Shown here: positions 12,591 to 25,130 of the stretch, piece by piece
Position numbering within the stretch: position 1 is the first letter of the stretch
Layout of the letters: every line of letters starts with the position of its first letter
NCBI RefSeq assembly: GCF_027887165.1
Contig: NC_077228.1
Coordinates: forward strand, 425,332,345 to 425,396,344
Reading direction: 5' to 3'
DNA: 64,000 bases
From: Monodelphis domestica
Lineage: Eukaryota > Chordata > Mammalia > Didelphimorphia > Didelphidae
Position numbers and translations under genes: made by a program
Notes under the pieces: model-generated
The model's input: only the letters and a program-made list of their open reading frames with translations
Database searches by the model: none
Told to the model about the DNA's origin: nothing

Positions 12591-13280
12591 AAAGGTAAAT
12601 ATGAAGGAAAGGGAAAAGGAGATAAATCTTATCTTTTTCTTTAAGTCAAACTCTCTTCTATAAGGACTACAATTACATCAAATTATATATATTAATATGT
12701 GGAGAAAATTTATTGTTTAACTCTCAAAAATTGTATGCATCATGAAAGTAGTTAGAAGAATCATACATAGGGAAAGATTGGGGCATCAAGAAGATTTGGT
12801 GAAAGGGGGGGCAAAGAAAGAAAAAGGGAGGGGGGAAAGCTTCAATAATACTAACATTTACTTCAAGAAATAGGGAGGGGACTAAATAGAATAATCTTTC
12901 CCATACAAAGATACACATAGGAAGGGGAGGGGAAGAACTCTCATATGAGAAGGAGAGGAAGAGAGTGTGAAGTAGAATTACTTAAACCTTGCTCTCAGTG
13001 AAATCAAATATGAGAGGGAAGAACATCTAGATCCAGTGGGATCCTGAATTCTATCTTATCCAACAAGGTAAGAAAGAAAGGAAAATCAAGGAGGGGGAGG
13101 GGAAAGGGAATATAAAAAGAGAGGAAAGGAGAGGGGGGAGGGGAAGGGAGCATAAAAATGGAGGGGCTAGAAAGGGAAGCATATCAAGGGAGGGGACTAG
13201 GGGGACTGACCTAAAGTAAATCACTGGTTCAAAAGGATATAGCTAAAGAAGAAAGGTCAGAACTAGGGGAATATATCAAA

Positions 13281-16200
13281 ATGCCAGGGAATCCAAAAGT
13301 GACAATCATAACTTTGAACGTGAATGGGATGAATTCACCCATAAAACGTAGACAAATAGCAGATTGGATTAGAACCCCAAACCCTATCATTTGTTGTCTT
13401 CAAGAAACACATATGAGGCGGGTTGATACTCACAAGGTTAGAATTAAAGGATGGAGTAAGACCTTTTGGGCCTCAACTGATAGAAAGAAGGCAGGAGTTG
13501 CAATCATGATATCTGACAAAGCCAAAGCAAAAATAGACCAGATCAAAAGGGATAGGGAAGGTAAATATATTCTGTTAAAAGGGAGTATAGACAATGAGGA
13601 AATATCACTAATCAACATGTATGCACCAAATGGTATAGCATCCAAATTTTTAATGGAGAAACTAGGAGAATTGAAGGGGAAATAGACAGTAAAACCATAT
13701 TAGTGGGAGACTTGAACCAACCACTATCAAATTTAGATAAATCAAACCAAAAAATAAATAAGAAAGAGGTAAAAGAAGTGAATGAAATCTTAGGAAAATT
13801 AGAGTTAATAGACATATGGAGAAAAATAAATAGGGACAAAAAGGAATACACCTTCTTCTCAGCACCACATGGCACATTCACAAAAATAGATCATACACTA
13901 GGTCACAGAAACATAGCACTCAAATGCAGAAAAGCAGAAATAATAATAAATGCAATCTTTTCAGATCATAAAGCAATAAAAATATTGATCGGAAAGGGTA
14001 CATGGAGAGCCAAATCAAAAATTAATTGGAAATTAAATAATATGATACTCCAAAATTGGTTAGTTAGAGAAGAAATCATAGAAACAATTAATAATTTCAT
14101 CGAGGAAAATGACAATGGTGAGACATCCTTGCAAACCTCATGGGATGCAACCAAAGCAGTACATAGAGAAAAATTCATATCCATGAGTGCATATATTAAC
14201 AAATTAGAGAGGGCAGAGATCAATGAATTGGAAATGCAAATCAAAAAACTTGAGAACAAACAAATTAAAAACCCCCAGAAGAAAACCAAACTAGAGATCC
14301 TAAAAATTAAGGGAAAAATTAATAAAATCGAAAATGAGAGAACTATTGAGCTAATAAACAAAACTAGAAGCTGGTACTTTGAAAAAAACATACAAAATAG
14401 ACAAAGTACTGGTCTATCTAATTAAAAAAAGGAAAGACGAAAGGCAAATTAACAGCATCAAGGATGAAAAGGGGGACCTCACCTCCAATGAAGAGGAAAT
14501 TAAGGCAATCATTAAAAACTACTTTGCCCAACTATATGGCAATAAATATACCAACCTAGGTGATATGGATGAATATCTACAAAAATATAAATTGCCTAGA
14601 CTAACAGAAGAAGAAATAGATTTCTTAAATAATCCCATATCAGAAAATGAAATCCAACAGACCATCACAGAACTTCCTAAGAAAAAATCCCCAGGGCCTG
14701 ATGGATTCACCAGTGAATTCTATCAAACATTCAAAGAACAACTAACTCCAATACTATACAAACTATTTGACATAATAAGCAAAGAGGGAGTTCTACCAAA
14801 TTCCTTTTATGACACAAACATGGTACTAATTCCAAAACCAGGCAGGCCAAAAACAGAGAAAGAAAATTATAGACCAATCTCCCTAATGAATATAGATGCA
14901 AAAATCTTAAATAGGATACTAGCAAAAAGACTCCAGCAAGTGATCAGAAGAGTCATTCACCATGATCAAGTAGGATTTATACCAGGCATGCAGGGCTGGT
15001 TCAATATTAGGAAAACCGTCCACATAATTGACCACATCAACAAGCAAACAAACAAAAATCAGATGATTATTTCAATAGACGCATTAAGATCAGGAGTGAA
15101 ACAAGGATGCCCATTATCACCTCTATTATTTGACATTGTACTAGAAACACTAGCATTAGCAATTAGAGAAGAAAAAGAAATTGAAGGCATTAAAATTGGC
15201 AATGAGTAGACCAAGTTATCACTCTTTGAGGATGACATGATGGTCTACTTAAAGAATCCTAGACATTCAACCAAAAAGCTAATCGAAATAATCAACAACT
15301 TTAGCAAAGTTGCAGGATACAAAATAAACCCACATAAGTCATTAGCATTTCTATATATTTCCAACACAGCTCAGCAGCAAGAACTAGAAAGAGAAACCCC
15401 ATTCAAAATTACCTTAGACAAAATAAAATACTTAGGAATCTATCTCCCAAGACAAACACAGGGACTTTATGCACACAACTACAAAACACTCTCCACACAA
15501 CTAAAACTAGACTTGGACAATTGGAAAAATATTAACTGCTCATGGGTAGGACGAGCCAATATAATATAAATGACCATCCTACCCAAACTCATCTATCTAT
15601 TTAGTGCCATACCCATGGAACTTCCAAAAAAAATTTTTACTGATCTAGAAAAAACCATAACAAAGTTCATTTGGAAGAACAAAGGATCAAGGATATCCAG
15701 GGAAATAATGAAAAAATAATACAAAGGAAGGGGGCCTTGCAGTCCCAGATCTCAGACTATATTATAAAGCAGCAATCATCAAAACAATTTGGTACTGGCT
15801 AAGAGACAGAAAGGAGGATCAGTGGAATAGACTAGGGGTAAGTGACCTCAGCAAGACAGTATATGACAAACCCAAAGATCCCAGCTTTTGGGACAAAAAT
15901 CCACTATTTCATAAAAACCGCTGGGAAAATTGGAGGACAGTGTGGGAATGATTAGATTTAGATCAACATCTCACACCCTACACCAAGATAAATTCAAAAT
16001 GGGTGAATGACTTGAACATAATGAAGGAAACTATAAGAAAATTTGGCGAACACAGAATAGTGTACATGTCAGACCTTTGGAAGGGAGAGGCTATAAAAAC
16101 CAAGCAAGACTTAGTCACAAAATGCAAAATAAATAATCTGGAATACATCAAATTTTGTACAAGCAAAAGCAATGTAACTAAAATCAGAAGGGAAGCAACA

Positions 16201-16812
16201 AATTGGGAAACAATCTTTATAAAAACCTCTGACAAAGGTTTAATTACTCAAATTTACAAAGAGCTACATCAATTGTACAAAAAATCAAGCCATTCTCCAA
16301 TTGATAAATGGGCAAGGGACATGAACAGGCAGTTCTCAGCCAAAGAAATCAAAACTATTAATAAGCACATGAAAAAGTGTTCTACATCTCTTATAATCAG
16401 AGAGATGCAAATCAAAACAACCCTGAGGTATCACCTCACACCTAGCAGATTGGCTAACATGACAGCTATGGAAAGTAATGAATGCTGGAGGGGATGTGGC
16501 AAAGTAGGGACATTAATTCATTGCTGGTGGAGTTGTGAATTGATCCAACCATTCTGGAGGGCAATTTGGAACTATGCCCAAAGGGTGATAAGAGACTGTC
16601 TGCCCTTTGATCCAGCCATACCCCTGCTGGGTTTGTACCCCAAAGAGATAATAAGGAAAAAGACCTGTACAAGAATATTCATAGCTGCACTCTTTGTGGT
16701 GGCCAAAAATTGGAAAATGAGGGGATGCCCTTCAATTGGGGAATGGCTGAGCAAATTGTGGTATATGTTGGTGATGGAATACTATTGTGCTAAAAGGAAT
16801 AATAAAGTGTAG
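13281..16812 (+). pseudogene. L1-B ORF2 (endonuclease-reverse transcriptase), multiply broken
   Basis: The ATG at 13281 opens the APE-type endonuclease ('TLNVNGMNSPIKRR', 'CCLQETHM'). A one-base loss near 13676 ends this frame at 13685. The endonuclease continues at 13703 ('GDLNQPLSNLD', 'FSDHKAIKIL'), and another shift in an A-run near 14380 leads into the RT (14379-15209: '[20 protein letters not shown]', '[13 protein letters not shown]', '[15 protein letters not shown]'). Between 'ISIDA' and 'RSGVKQ', about 49 codons present in L1-A are missing in frame. A TAG sits at 15207, and the catalytic box is FEDD (15225-15236) where L1-A has FADD. The C-terminal part (16003-16812) keeps a C-x3-C-x7-H-x4-C cysteine motif at 16483-16536. 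Not functional. Confidence 0.93.
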
Positions 16813-17282
16813 GAATTCCATGGAGTTTGGAACAACCTCCAGGAAGTGATGCAGAGCGAAAGGAGCAGAACCAGGAAAACATTATACACAGAGACTGATA
16901 CACTATGGTACAATCAAAGGTAATGGACTTCTCCATTAGTGTCAATGCAATGTCCCTGAGCAATCTGCAGGGATCTAAAAAATACTATCCACAAGCAGAG
17001 GATAAACTGTGGGAGTAAAAACACCAAGGAAAAGCAACTGCTTGACTACAGGGGTGGAGGGGATATGACTGAGGAGAGACTCTAAATGAACACTCTAATA
17101 CAAATACCAACTACATGGAAATGGGTTTGAACCAAGAACACAAGTGATAACCAGTGGAATCGTGCGCCGGGTATGGGAGAGGTGGTGGGAAGGGGGTGTG
17201 GGGAGGAAAAGAAAATGATCTTTGTTTCCAATGAATAATGTTTGGAAATGACCAAATAAAATAATGTTTAAAGTGAAAAAAT

Positions 17283-17294
17283 ATATAATTTCAC
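17283..17294 (+). repeat. Target-site duplication of L1-B, right copy
   Basis: Exact copy of 11229-11240. Confidence 0.9.
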
Positions 17295-17990
17295 TTTTGT
17301 GCAATAGGGAATCTCATAAAGACCAACTCTGATGCCTTATGGTAGCTTTGGTTCTGAAAGACTATGCCAAAAGGATGCAAACTTTGACTGAAAATGGTGC
17401 TATAAAAATGTTCATTTTTTTCTCATTCCATTTGAATCTTTACCCCAATATGAATAAATGCCAGGCTGTCAGTTCCATGCTGCCAGAGAAGAAGAGTGCT
17501 CAGGGTACCATTCCCTAAGTCTTCTTCATATTTACTTCTACCTGTCATTTGAATCCTTTGTCTTAGACTGTTTAGGCATCATATGCTGGTTATATCCTGT
17601 GGCCACACTCGTCCCCATCCTAGAATGTTAAGAGAATCTGAGTCTCCTCTATAAAATGACGGTACTCTACTGTATTAGTTGATATCTAAGCTCTCTTCCA
17701 GATCCAAATCTTATAAGGCATGAAGTATGACATTGATATATAATATGCTATATGTTTTATATATATTGCCCAAATAGAATGCAAACTCAATCAATATTCC
17801 TCTCTGAGCTCTGCTCCTAACTCTTTGGGACTTCTTTCTCCACTACAATCCATCAGCTTTCTCACCTTGGAAGATTACTTTTCACCTGTGGCCCTTTCCT
17901 TTATTTTGTTAGTTTCTCCAAGGTTGCTTACTTTAACTTATTTTAGTTTTGAAAAACAAATCCTTAGCTTTTTCTTAGAATTAATATAAG
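17295..17990. other. No gene seen
   Basis: Single-copy-looking sequence. The 17780-17960 part has a weak L2-like CT-rich texture but no motif I can rely on. Confidence 0.4.
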
Positions 17991-17997
17991 TCCCAAT

Positions 17998-18142
17998 GCA
18001 GAAGAATAGTAAGGGCTAGGCAATGGGGGTTAAGTGACTTGCCCAGGGTCACATAGTAAGGAAATGTCTGAGGCCAGATTTGAACCTAGGACTTCCCATC
18101 TCTAGGCTAGGCTCTCAATCCACTGAACCACCTAGATTCCCC
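17998..18142 (-). mobile_element. tRNA-derived SINE, WSINE1-type (inverted)
   Basis: Inverted copy: 'aagtgacttgcccagggtca', 'tctgaggccagatttgaac', then 'ctctcaatccactgaacca', which is the reversed Pol III A-box region. Confidence 0.85.
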
Positions 18143-18189
18143 TTGAATATCCATTTTTTAAAAAGTGCCCAGACCACCTTTCCTCTTAC

Positions 18190-18365
18190 CTATCCTCTAC
18201 TCCCCTGGTCCCCAAGAGCTTTTATACATCTTTTTTTTTAAATGTTGTTTTCTCCCGTGAAACTGTAAGCTCCTTGAGGGCAAGGTCTGTCTTTTTGCTT
18301 GTATTCCCAGTGCTTAAAACAGTGCCTTGTTTATAATAAGCACTTAATAAAAATTTGTTTTGACT
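18190..18365 (+). mobile_element. L2 LINE 3' end
   Basis: The classic L2 tail is present: 'actgtaagctccttgagggc', 'tcccagtgcttaaaacagtg' and 'gcacttaataaaaa'. Confidence 0.8.
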
Positions 18366-18369
18366 TATA

Positions 18370-19540
18370 ACATTTTTAGAATTATGGATGTGAGAGTATC
18401 AATCTGCTTAAATGGTAAAACTCTTTAGGAAACTCATGTTTTCTTCAGTTGCCAACTACATAGAGGCTCTCAAAATTCTCATTATAAAAGGCACCTTTGA
18501 AATCAAATAGTCCAACCTCTTCCCCTTACTTTCCAGAGAAGAAACCAGAAGTTAATCCATTCAAGGTCATCCAGCTGGGCAGTGACAAAACGAGGATTAG
18601 ATTTTACAGTTCCAGATTCAGTTCAGTGCACTTTAAATCACTTAGCTCTGTCTCAGAAATAAAAAGAGCAATAATGCTCCTGAGGTTCCCATCATATTCC
18701 ATTATGCTTCACGTAGTTCTATCAATGCATTAAATAATTACAAATTGTTTCAACCTATTAAATGTTACTTTAACTTCCCATATATAATGTATGCACATCT
18801 AATCATTTCCATTTTAATTCCATGTTCATTTTGTATGATTTCCTTTAATCAGTGTAGAACAGGTTGGTAGAATGTGAATGGAAATTTCTGCCAGTTTGTG
18901 TAATTGTTTATTCCTTCCTCTATCTCAACTCTGCATAACAATTTAATATGCATAAAATCATGGAACCAAATAAAGTTCCATCCCTCAGCATACTAGTGAT
19001 TGTATTTTAGATGGAGTGATGGGTAAGGAACACAGTCTGTTGTAAGTCATAAATACATATGACTGAGTATCCTTTTTAACCCTTTCTTCACTGGTAGATT
19101 TGTTTATTCTGCCTCTGTCATCAAATTTACCCAGTATTATATAGTTATTGACTTCTGCTTTGGTGATCCTATCTGGGTTTGCAAAAAGCCATTTCAAAAA
19201 CTATATTTTCTGGTTATTACCTACAACATGTATTTCATGTCTGTAAGGGCAGATTTTGAGAAAATTCTTGTGTGGTTTCTCTCTGACACCATCTCTCTCA
19301 GTTTTCCATAGAATCCATTTTAACCTGCTTTGTCTCAAAGTTTTGTGTCTCTTTCCCTTGTGTGTATCCAGCCACCTCTTTAAAGAGAAATGAGGAAACT
19401 ATAGTACAACTGTGTTGTGAAGTCATTCTCTTTTGGCTGCTTAAAGTATCTGCAAAGGAAAAGGACAAAAAGGAAAGAATCCTTTAAGCATAGACTTGCT
19501 TAGACTTAAAGTTTCTGAATTCCTTAAGAAGTTTTATGGG
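18370..19540. other. No gene; faint MIR-like core
   Basis: Mostly single-copy. The 18500-18660 part (a 'gaagttaatccattcaaggt' stretch) may be an inverted MIR core. No coding signal. Confidence 0.4.
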
Positions 19541-19544
19541 AAAA

Positions 19545-19690
19545 GAGCATGGTGAAGTGGACAAAGGGTGGTAACCTCAGAGCAAGGAAAACTTGAGTTC
19601 AAGTTCTGCTTCTGACAACTGCAAGGTAAGTAATCCTGGGCAAGTTAGTCATCCTCCCAAACAACTCTCCAAGACTCAAAAGTCCGAGTC
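19545..19690 (+). mobile_element. MIR-like SINE, 5' part
   Basis: A tRNA-like head with 'aacttgagttcaagttctgc' (B-box-like) is followed by 'taatcctgggcaagttagtc'. Confidence 0.6.
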
Positions 19691-19699
19691 ATTAGGGTA

Positions 19700-20435
19700 A
19701 GTGATCTCAATTAAAAGAGGAAATTGTTTCACTGGCAGTTCCTTATGTCATTGAAATCACTGGTCTAGTTGAAAAATATGAAAATGGTAGATAGGTGCAC
19801 TTTACTGAAAATAATGACTCAGTGGTAAGGGAGGAGGCAGGTATAACATTGTAATTTTAAGTCATATAAAAATTAAAAGTATCAATAAAAAGAAGATAAA
19901 CAAACGGTTAAGAAGTTATATATGGATATAGGCTAAATGCCAACTGGGAGAAATGAGTAAGTAGTTAGAGAAACGAGTAGGAGCTCCATACTAAGTTTAG
20001 TCATTCTGGCCACCATGTTCAGATTTGCAAGACAAGAAGCCCAAGCAGAAAGAGTCCAGAGAAGTAGAGGCAGATCTCTATTGGTATGTAGTGCTGTAGG
20101 TTCCCTTCCTGGGAAGGAGGGTAGGCATAGCTGGAGAATAAATAATACTAGTGTAGTAACCCAAAGTCAGATCTAAAGCCACACTGTATTACTTTTATTA
20201 AAGTCATGAGGCAACAAGGGAATTTCCAAGGTAGAGTTGAAACCAGTCCATGTCAGAAATTCACAATAGAATGGGGAAGGTAAAGGCAGTTCCAAAGTGA
20301 CTGGGTAGGGAGGATACTGAGGAGGGGGAAGAGTGAATACGCTGAGGTTGAAAGATGAAACATGCATGAAGTATATGTTGTTCCTCATTTCACTAACATA
20401 GTCTGTTCTAATACCAGTGCTCTGTTTTGTTTTTT
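19700..20435. other. No gene seen
   Basis: Single-copy-looking sequence. The ORFs are short and without recognisable features. Confidence 0.45.
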
Positions 20436-20439
20436 AATT

Positions 20440-21175
20440 TAAAATTTTTTTGTTACTTTAAAAGTTTTGAGCTATGTTCCTTCCTTCACTCACATTAGGC
20501 CACCATTTCACACATAAATATACATACCCATTGCTTTCAATATGTATATAATGTTTTATACCTGTATATATGTGTATATTTGTAAAACCATGTAATACAG
20601 AATTCTTTCTCTAGAGATGGACAGTATCTTCTTTCATAGGTCCTTTATACTTGATTTAAATATTCATATTACTCAGAATAATGATCATTCACAGTTATTC
20701 TTCAAATAATATTGCTGTTAGTTCTGTTGGTTCATTTTGCTTTTCATTATTTCATCCAAGTCTTTCCATGTTTTTTTTTCCCTAAAAATCTACCTGCTCA
20801 TTATTTTTTGTAGCACAGTAGTATTTCATCAAATCAGTTCCTACAACTTCTTCAACCATTCTCTAATTGATGGTCTTCTCCTCAATTTCCAGTTCTTGGC
20901 CATCACAAAAAGAGCTGCTATAAATATTTTTGAACATATAGGTTCTTTTTCTTTTTCCTCTGATTACTTTGGGAAACAGAGCTAATAGTCAAAGAATATA
21001 CACAGTTTTATAACTTGTTGGGTATAATTCTAGATTGTTCTTCAAAATGGTTGGATCAGTTTGTAGTTCTACTAACAGTGTGTTAGTGTCCACATTTTCC
21101 CACATCCTCTATAACATGTATCATTTCCCTCTTCTGCTGGAGTAAGGTTGAAAAGGCTTGCCAGAGCCAAAATTA
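20440..21175 (-). mobile_element. Old L1 3' region (inverted)
   Basis: The reverse complement gives the L1 ORF2 end and 3' UTR. On the plus strand one reads 'ccattctctaattgatggtc', 'ccagttcttggccatcacaa', 'gctgctataaatatttttga' and 'aatggttggatcagtttgta', the inverse of 16500-16900 in L1-B. Confidence 0.85.
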
Positions 21176-21179
21176 TTAA

Positions 21180-22300
21180 TTTTTAAGTGTATTTACACTT
21201 CAGAATTGTCAAATGCTACACATTGGGTTTTAATTTATTGTTTTGGTGACTGTGGAGCTTTAAGAGGGTGATGGAGAAAGTGTTAATGCAGATTAAACTT
21301 TAAAATGTGTTGTGCATACATTTTTTTCCCTCTGGCGAGTTAGCTGTTAAGAATTTGTCAGCACAGGGCTAGCTAGAACCCAAGTCTCCTATTTCTCAGG
21401 ATGTTTTTTCCTCACAGTACCATACTTCATTTCAAGGGGGCAGTGGGCAAGAAAAAAAAAACAGTGTGAGACCTTTGCAAGTTTTGATGTAAAGTCTATT
21501 ATTTAAACTTATGCCACTGAGTGGAGAAGCACATGTCATAAAATATCATGGAAGAAATGTCCAATTCAAAATATTCTGAGGAAAATGCAAGGCTAGAAAT
21601 AGCACATTAATAATACTATTACAAAGAAGGAAACAATACATTGTCTAACTTCTCCTCTCCTTCCCTCCCACCAGCTATAGAAGATAACAATTCACTTGGA
21701 TATTTTCTTTAAGAGGCATATGATTATAATTTCCTTTTTATATATGTAAAAACTGAATCACAGAGCAGATGCCTTGGAACAACTGTGAAAAATACCCTTA
21801 TCCTTATAGCTGGCACTTCTGTGTAGTCTTTTCATTTCTTTGGGGACCCACAGCGCTGGGGAGTTTCAGATGCAGATGAAAAAGAAATTGTAAGACATTG
21901 GGAAATGAGACAGCCCTCTTTTTCTCCAGGATGGTGAGAGGCAAAGAAAGCTGTTCTACCATAAACTTTCTCATGTTGTTGCTGAAAAAATGTCACACTG
22001 AATGCTGTGACATATAGAATTGTCTGCTTATTTTTTTCCCAACCCTTGAGAGGTAGGCTTCCTTTACACCCAGTGAACAGCTGCTATTGGACTGGGTTCC
22101 CTGCATTTCTGCCAGAGATTGTGTCTATGGTGACTACTGCTGATGGAGTCTGTCAGAGACCATTTCTACAGGACATTTTCTGATCTAGGGCAGGAATAGA
22201 GATGGGAGAAATGACAAGAGAGGAAATTGAGTGTGAAAACTACCAGTTAGTGTATATCTTAATGAGGTGGTGAGTAAGGAGAGAGAAACTGATTTGAGGT
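21180..22300. other. No gene seen
   Basis: Single-copy-looking sequence without long ORFs. I see no repeats of known type. Confidence 0.45.
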
Positions 22301-22304
22301 AGGG

Positions 22305-22495
22305 TGGTCAAATGTAGAATGTACTAGATGTGGAGTAAGAAGACTAGAGTTCAAATTCCACATCTGCTCCCTTTTAACTGTGTGACCTTGGGCAAGTAAT
22401 TTAACCTCTTTTGGTCTCAATTTCTCATATGTAAAATGAAAGGTTGGACTACATGGCCTCTAAGATCCCTTGTAAGTCTAGATCTGTGATTCTAT
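22305..22495 (+). mobile_element. MIR-like CORE-SINE
   Basis: The order 'gactagagttcaaattccac', 'tgtgaccttgggcaagtaat', 'aaaatgaaaggttggactac' and 'tctagatctgtgattct' matches a complete MIR-type element. Confidence 0.82.
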
Positions 22496-22499
22496 AGCT

Positions 22500-23265
22500 A
22501 TTCTATCATTGCTTTCTCCCTATTTTTTCATGTTAGAGTACCTGGTTCAGAGATAGGATTCTGGAAGCATACATACTCTTTTCCTTATTACTTCCCATGA
22601 ACTCTGGGTGCCAGGGGTTTGGAAATTCCTATTCAATCTTCCTAAATTTCTGGGAGAACAATTATAAAGAGATTTGAAATGGTTTGATGTGGAAGTTTCC
22701 CTATAAAGATGTCTGGCTCTTTTATTTTTCTTTCATTTTTTGTTCCTACTCTGTTCAATGAGAGATTAAATATCTGAGTCATGTGGATGTTGGAGGGAGT
22801 TGTGATCTAAAAGAGAACATAGACTTAGGGGCTCTAGAGCTACAAATAGAAAAGAGATGTGACATTTTAATATTTGAATAATATTCTCTTTTACCACCAA
22901 GACTAATTCCAGACCTGGTCAGAATCATCATTTAAAGCTATTGTCTCAGTGGTTGGATGTGAGGAGTTGTCTGGGTATCTGCAGGTTGAATACCTTGGGT
23001 GGCCAATGAGGATAATGCAGTCTTTTAGGAAATCTTATATTACACTCTTACATTGATTGATCAGAGCTTTTGTATGGTTAATGTCTTAGAGTATTACCTG
23101 GTTGGCAGTAGAGTACCCAAACAACTCAGATAGTATACTCTCTTTCAACAGAAAATGAATATCAATGGCAGGCTGCTTTTTGTAGGATTCAGGAAAATGG
23201 CATTTGTAATACATTACTCTAGGATATTAAGGAAGGAGACCAGTGAATTACAAATATTACATACC
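22500..23265. other. No gene seen
   Basis: Single-copy-looking sequence with no supported feature. Confidence 0.45.
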
Positions 23266-23269
23266 AAAG

Positions 23270-23445
23270 GAGGAATTCCAGAATCCCAGAGGTGGAAGTA
23301 CAATTCATATCTGAATAGGAATCTCTGACAAATGATCATCTGCTCTTCTCTTGAAGATCTCAAGTGATAAAAGACTCCAAAACCTTTGGGGCAACTCATC
23401 CTACTTTTAGATAACTGTCAAGAAGTTTCTTTCTGACAAAAGAAA
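23270..23445 (-). mobile_element. L3/CR1 LINE 3' end (inverted)
   Basis: The plus strand reads 'cagaatcccagaggtggaag', 'atctgaataggaatctctga' and 'tgatcatctgctcttctctt', the inverse of the CR1-clade L3 tail. Confidence 0.7.
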
Positions 23446-23449
23446 AGGT

Positions 23450-24765
23450 TATGATTGTTTTTAAGCTAGTGAGGAAAAAAACCATGAAAATAGTCAAAAA
23501 GACCCTATTAAAGCATAATGAATGGAATATACAAAAGGTATAACCAATTGCCTTTTGAGATGATGAATTCAATCAGAGTTAAAATAATGTGGTTCTGTCA
23601 CCATCAACTATGAAACCCAAAATGAGTTGTGAAATTTCTTCATCTATAAATTGAGGAGTTTGAAATATGTAAGTTCTGTTTGGGATATATAGGGCCATAG
23701 GTAAAAAGGATTTACAAGAATTTTATATTTTCTTTATAGTTAAAGAAGAGACCTTTAAAACTGTAGATATCCTCTCTTTTTACAAATGAATTAGCCCAGG
23801 GGAGTCATGACAAGCCTATAAACAAGTAGGAAGAGCCAGTATTCAAAGTACTCTGAAGTGGTTATCCTACTGGTTCACTTATTCATTATTCTTAATTTCA
23901 TAATTAAAACAAATGTTTTAGTGGAATACAAAATCTCTATTGATCTCTACTATCTTCCTAATGAAATAAAACAAAAAAAAATTTCCTGCTAATGTATCTA
24001 CAATTAATTGAATTAATGGGAAACATTTTAAAGCCCAGTGATTCACAGCCTGTCAGTTTGGGTAAATAAAATAACCAAAATACTTACTTCTCATTAGGAT
24101 AAATACCCACATGGATCTCATCAATGAAGGTTACTCCCTTCAACAACAGAGATGATTATTCAACAATTCACCCAAGCCTGCCCATCCTGCATGATTCTTA
24201 TCCATGGTTTCCCATAGGTTTACCCCAATAAACCAAACTAATGTGCCAACAGCCTTCTTCTTTTTCCCTTGACTTTGAAAGGGGATACCATTTCTCAATA
24301 AAAACCTAAAGGTATGTGGTATACACATCAGATAAAAAAAATATACAAACTTCTTAATAGTTATATTTCAAGCTGTGGGAACAAGGTCCTATAAAGTAAG
24401 TATATTTTAATGGGACTCCTATTCATTTTCAATTTATAAATAAAATGTATGAAATATTTGAATAGAATACATTTTATCACTACAATGTAAGTTGTAATGC
24501 ACATATGAGCCATCACTACTTTTTTGGTAATAATTCATGTTCATTCTTAAAAAAGAAAACAAAGTTAATACAGCAAAAACAATCCTCTACTTTGTTATCT
24601 ATAGACAAGAAAACTTAAGGGTTGGTTTTATTTAAATTTGCTACATAGTAGGAAACTGTTTGCCTAGCTCTTCTCCCTTTTGTCTTAGAATTTTTATATA
24701 ATTGTTATGCAATTTATAAGAGTTTCCAAAAGAAAAAAAATGGAAGAAAGCTAGAAGGAAGTCAT
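23450..24765. other. No gene seen
   Basis: AT-rich single-copy-looking sequence. The 62-codon minus ORF at 24140-24328 has no features that support it. Confidence 0.45.
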
Positions 24766-24769
24766 CTAA

Positions 24770-24905
24770 GCATTCTGAAATTTACTTTCCTCGTTTGTAA
24801 AATGGGACTGCCTGAAATAAGATTGTTATGATGCTCAAATAAGATAGTGTTCCCAAAGGACTCTGTAGACCTAAACCATCACATATATAACTAACTATTA
24901 TTACT
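24770..24905 (+). mobile_element. MIR-like SINE, 3' part
   Basis: 'tcctcgtttgtaaaatggga' followed by 'ttgttatgatgctcaaataa' matches the MIR core and tail. Confidence 0.6.
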
Positions 24906-25130
24906 TTGGAAGCAAAAAAACCTATTTGACTTTAACTTCCCAGATGATTTACCTAAGGTTCATTGCCTTCTTTACATAGAGAAGCACTCTGGCAAACACT
25001 TTGAATAGATCTAATCTAATTAATATACTTGGGATTTTCTATTCTCAGAATATAAAAAGTAACAATAACATGAAATATTAAATATTCATACAATTAAATT
25101 AGCATTGAATAATTCAGCTTCTCTTCCAGG

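Larger units (their letters stand above)
11241..17282 (+). mobile_element. L1-B: full-length LINE-1, complete insertion
   Basis: This is a complete L1 of 6,042 bp between exact 12-bp direct repeats, the product expected of target-primed reverse transcription. Order: 5' UTR (11241-11678, starting with 'gatgggacagacttccgggt'), ORF1 (11679-12590), spacer (12591-13280, purine-rich), ORF2 (13281-16812) and 3' UTR (16813-17282). An AATAAA lies at about 17255 and the A-rich tail is short. It cannot be active, because both ORFs have frameshifts and stops and the RT has lost a segment between motifs A and B. The intact target duplication and easily read proteins suggest a fairly young element. Confidence 0.96.
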
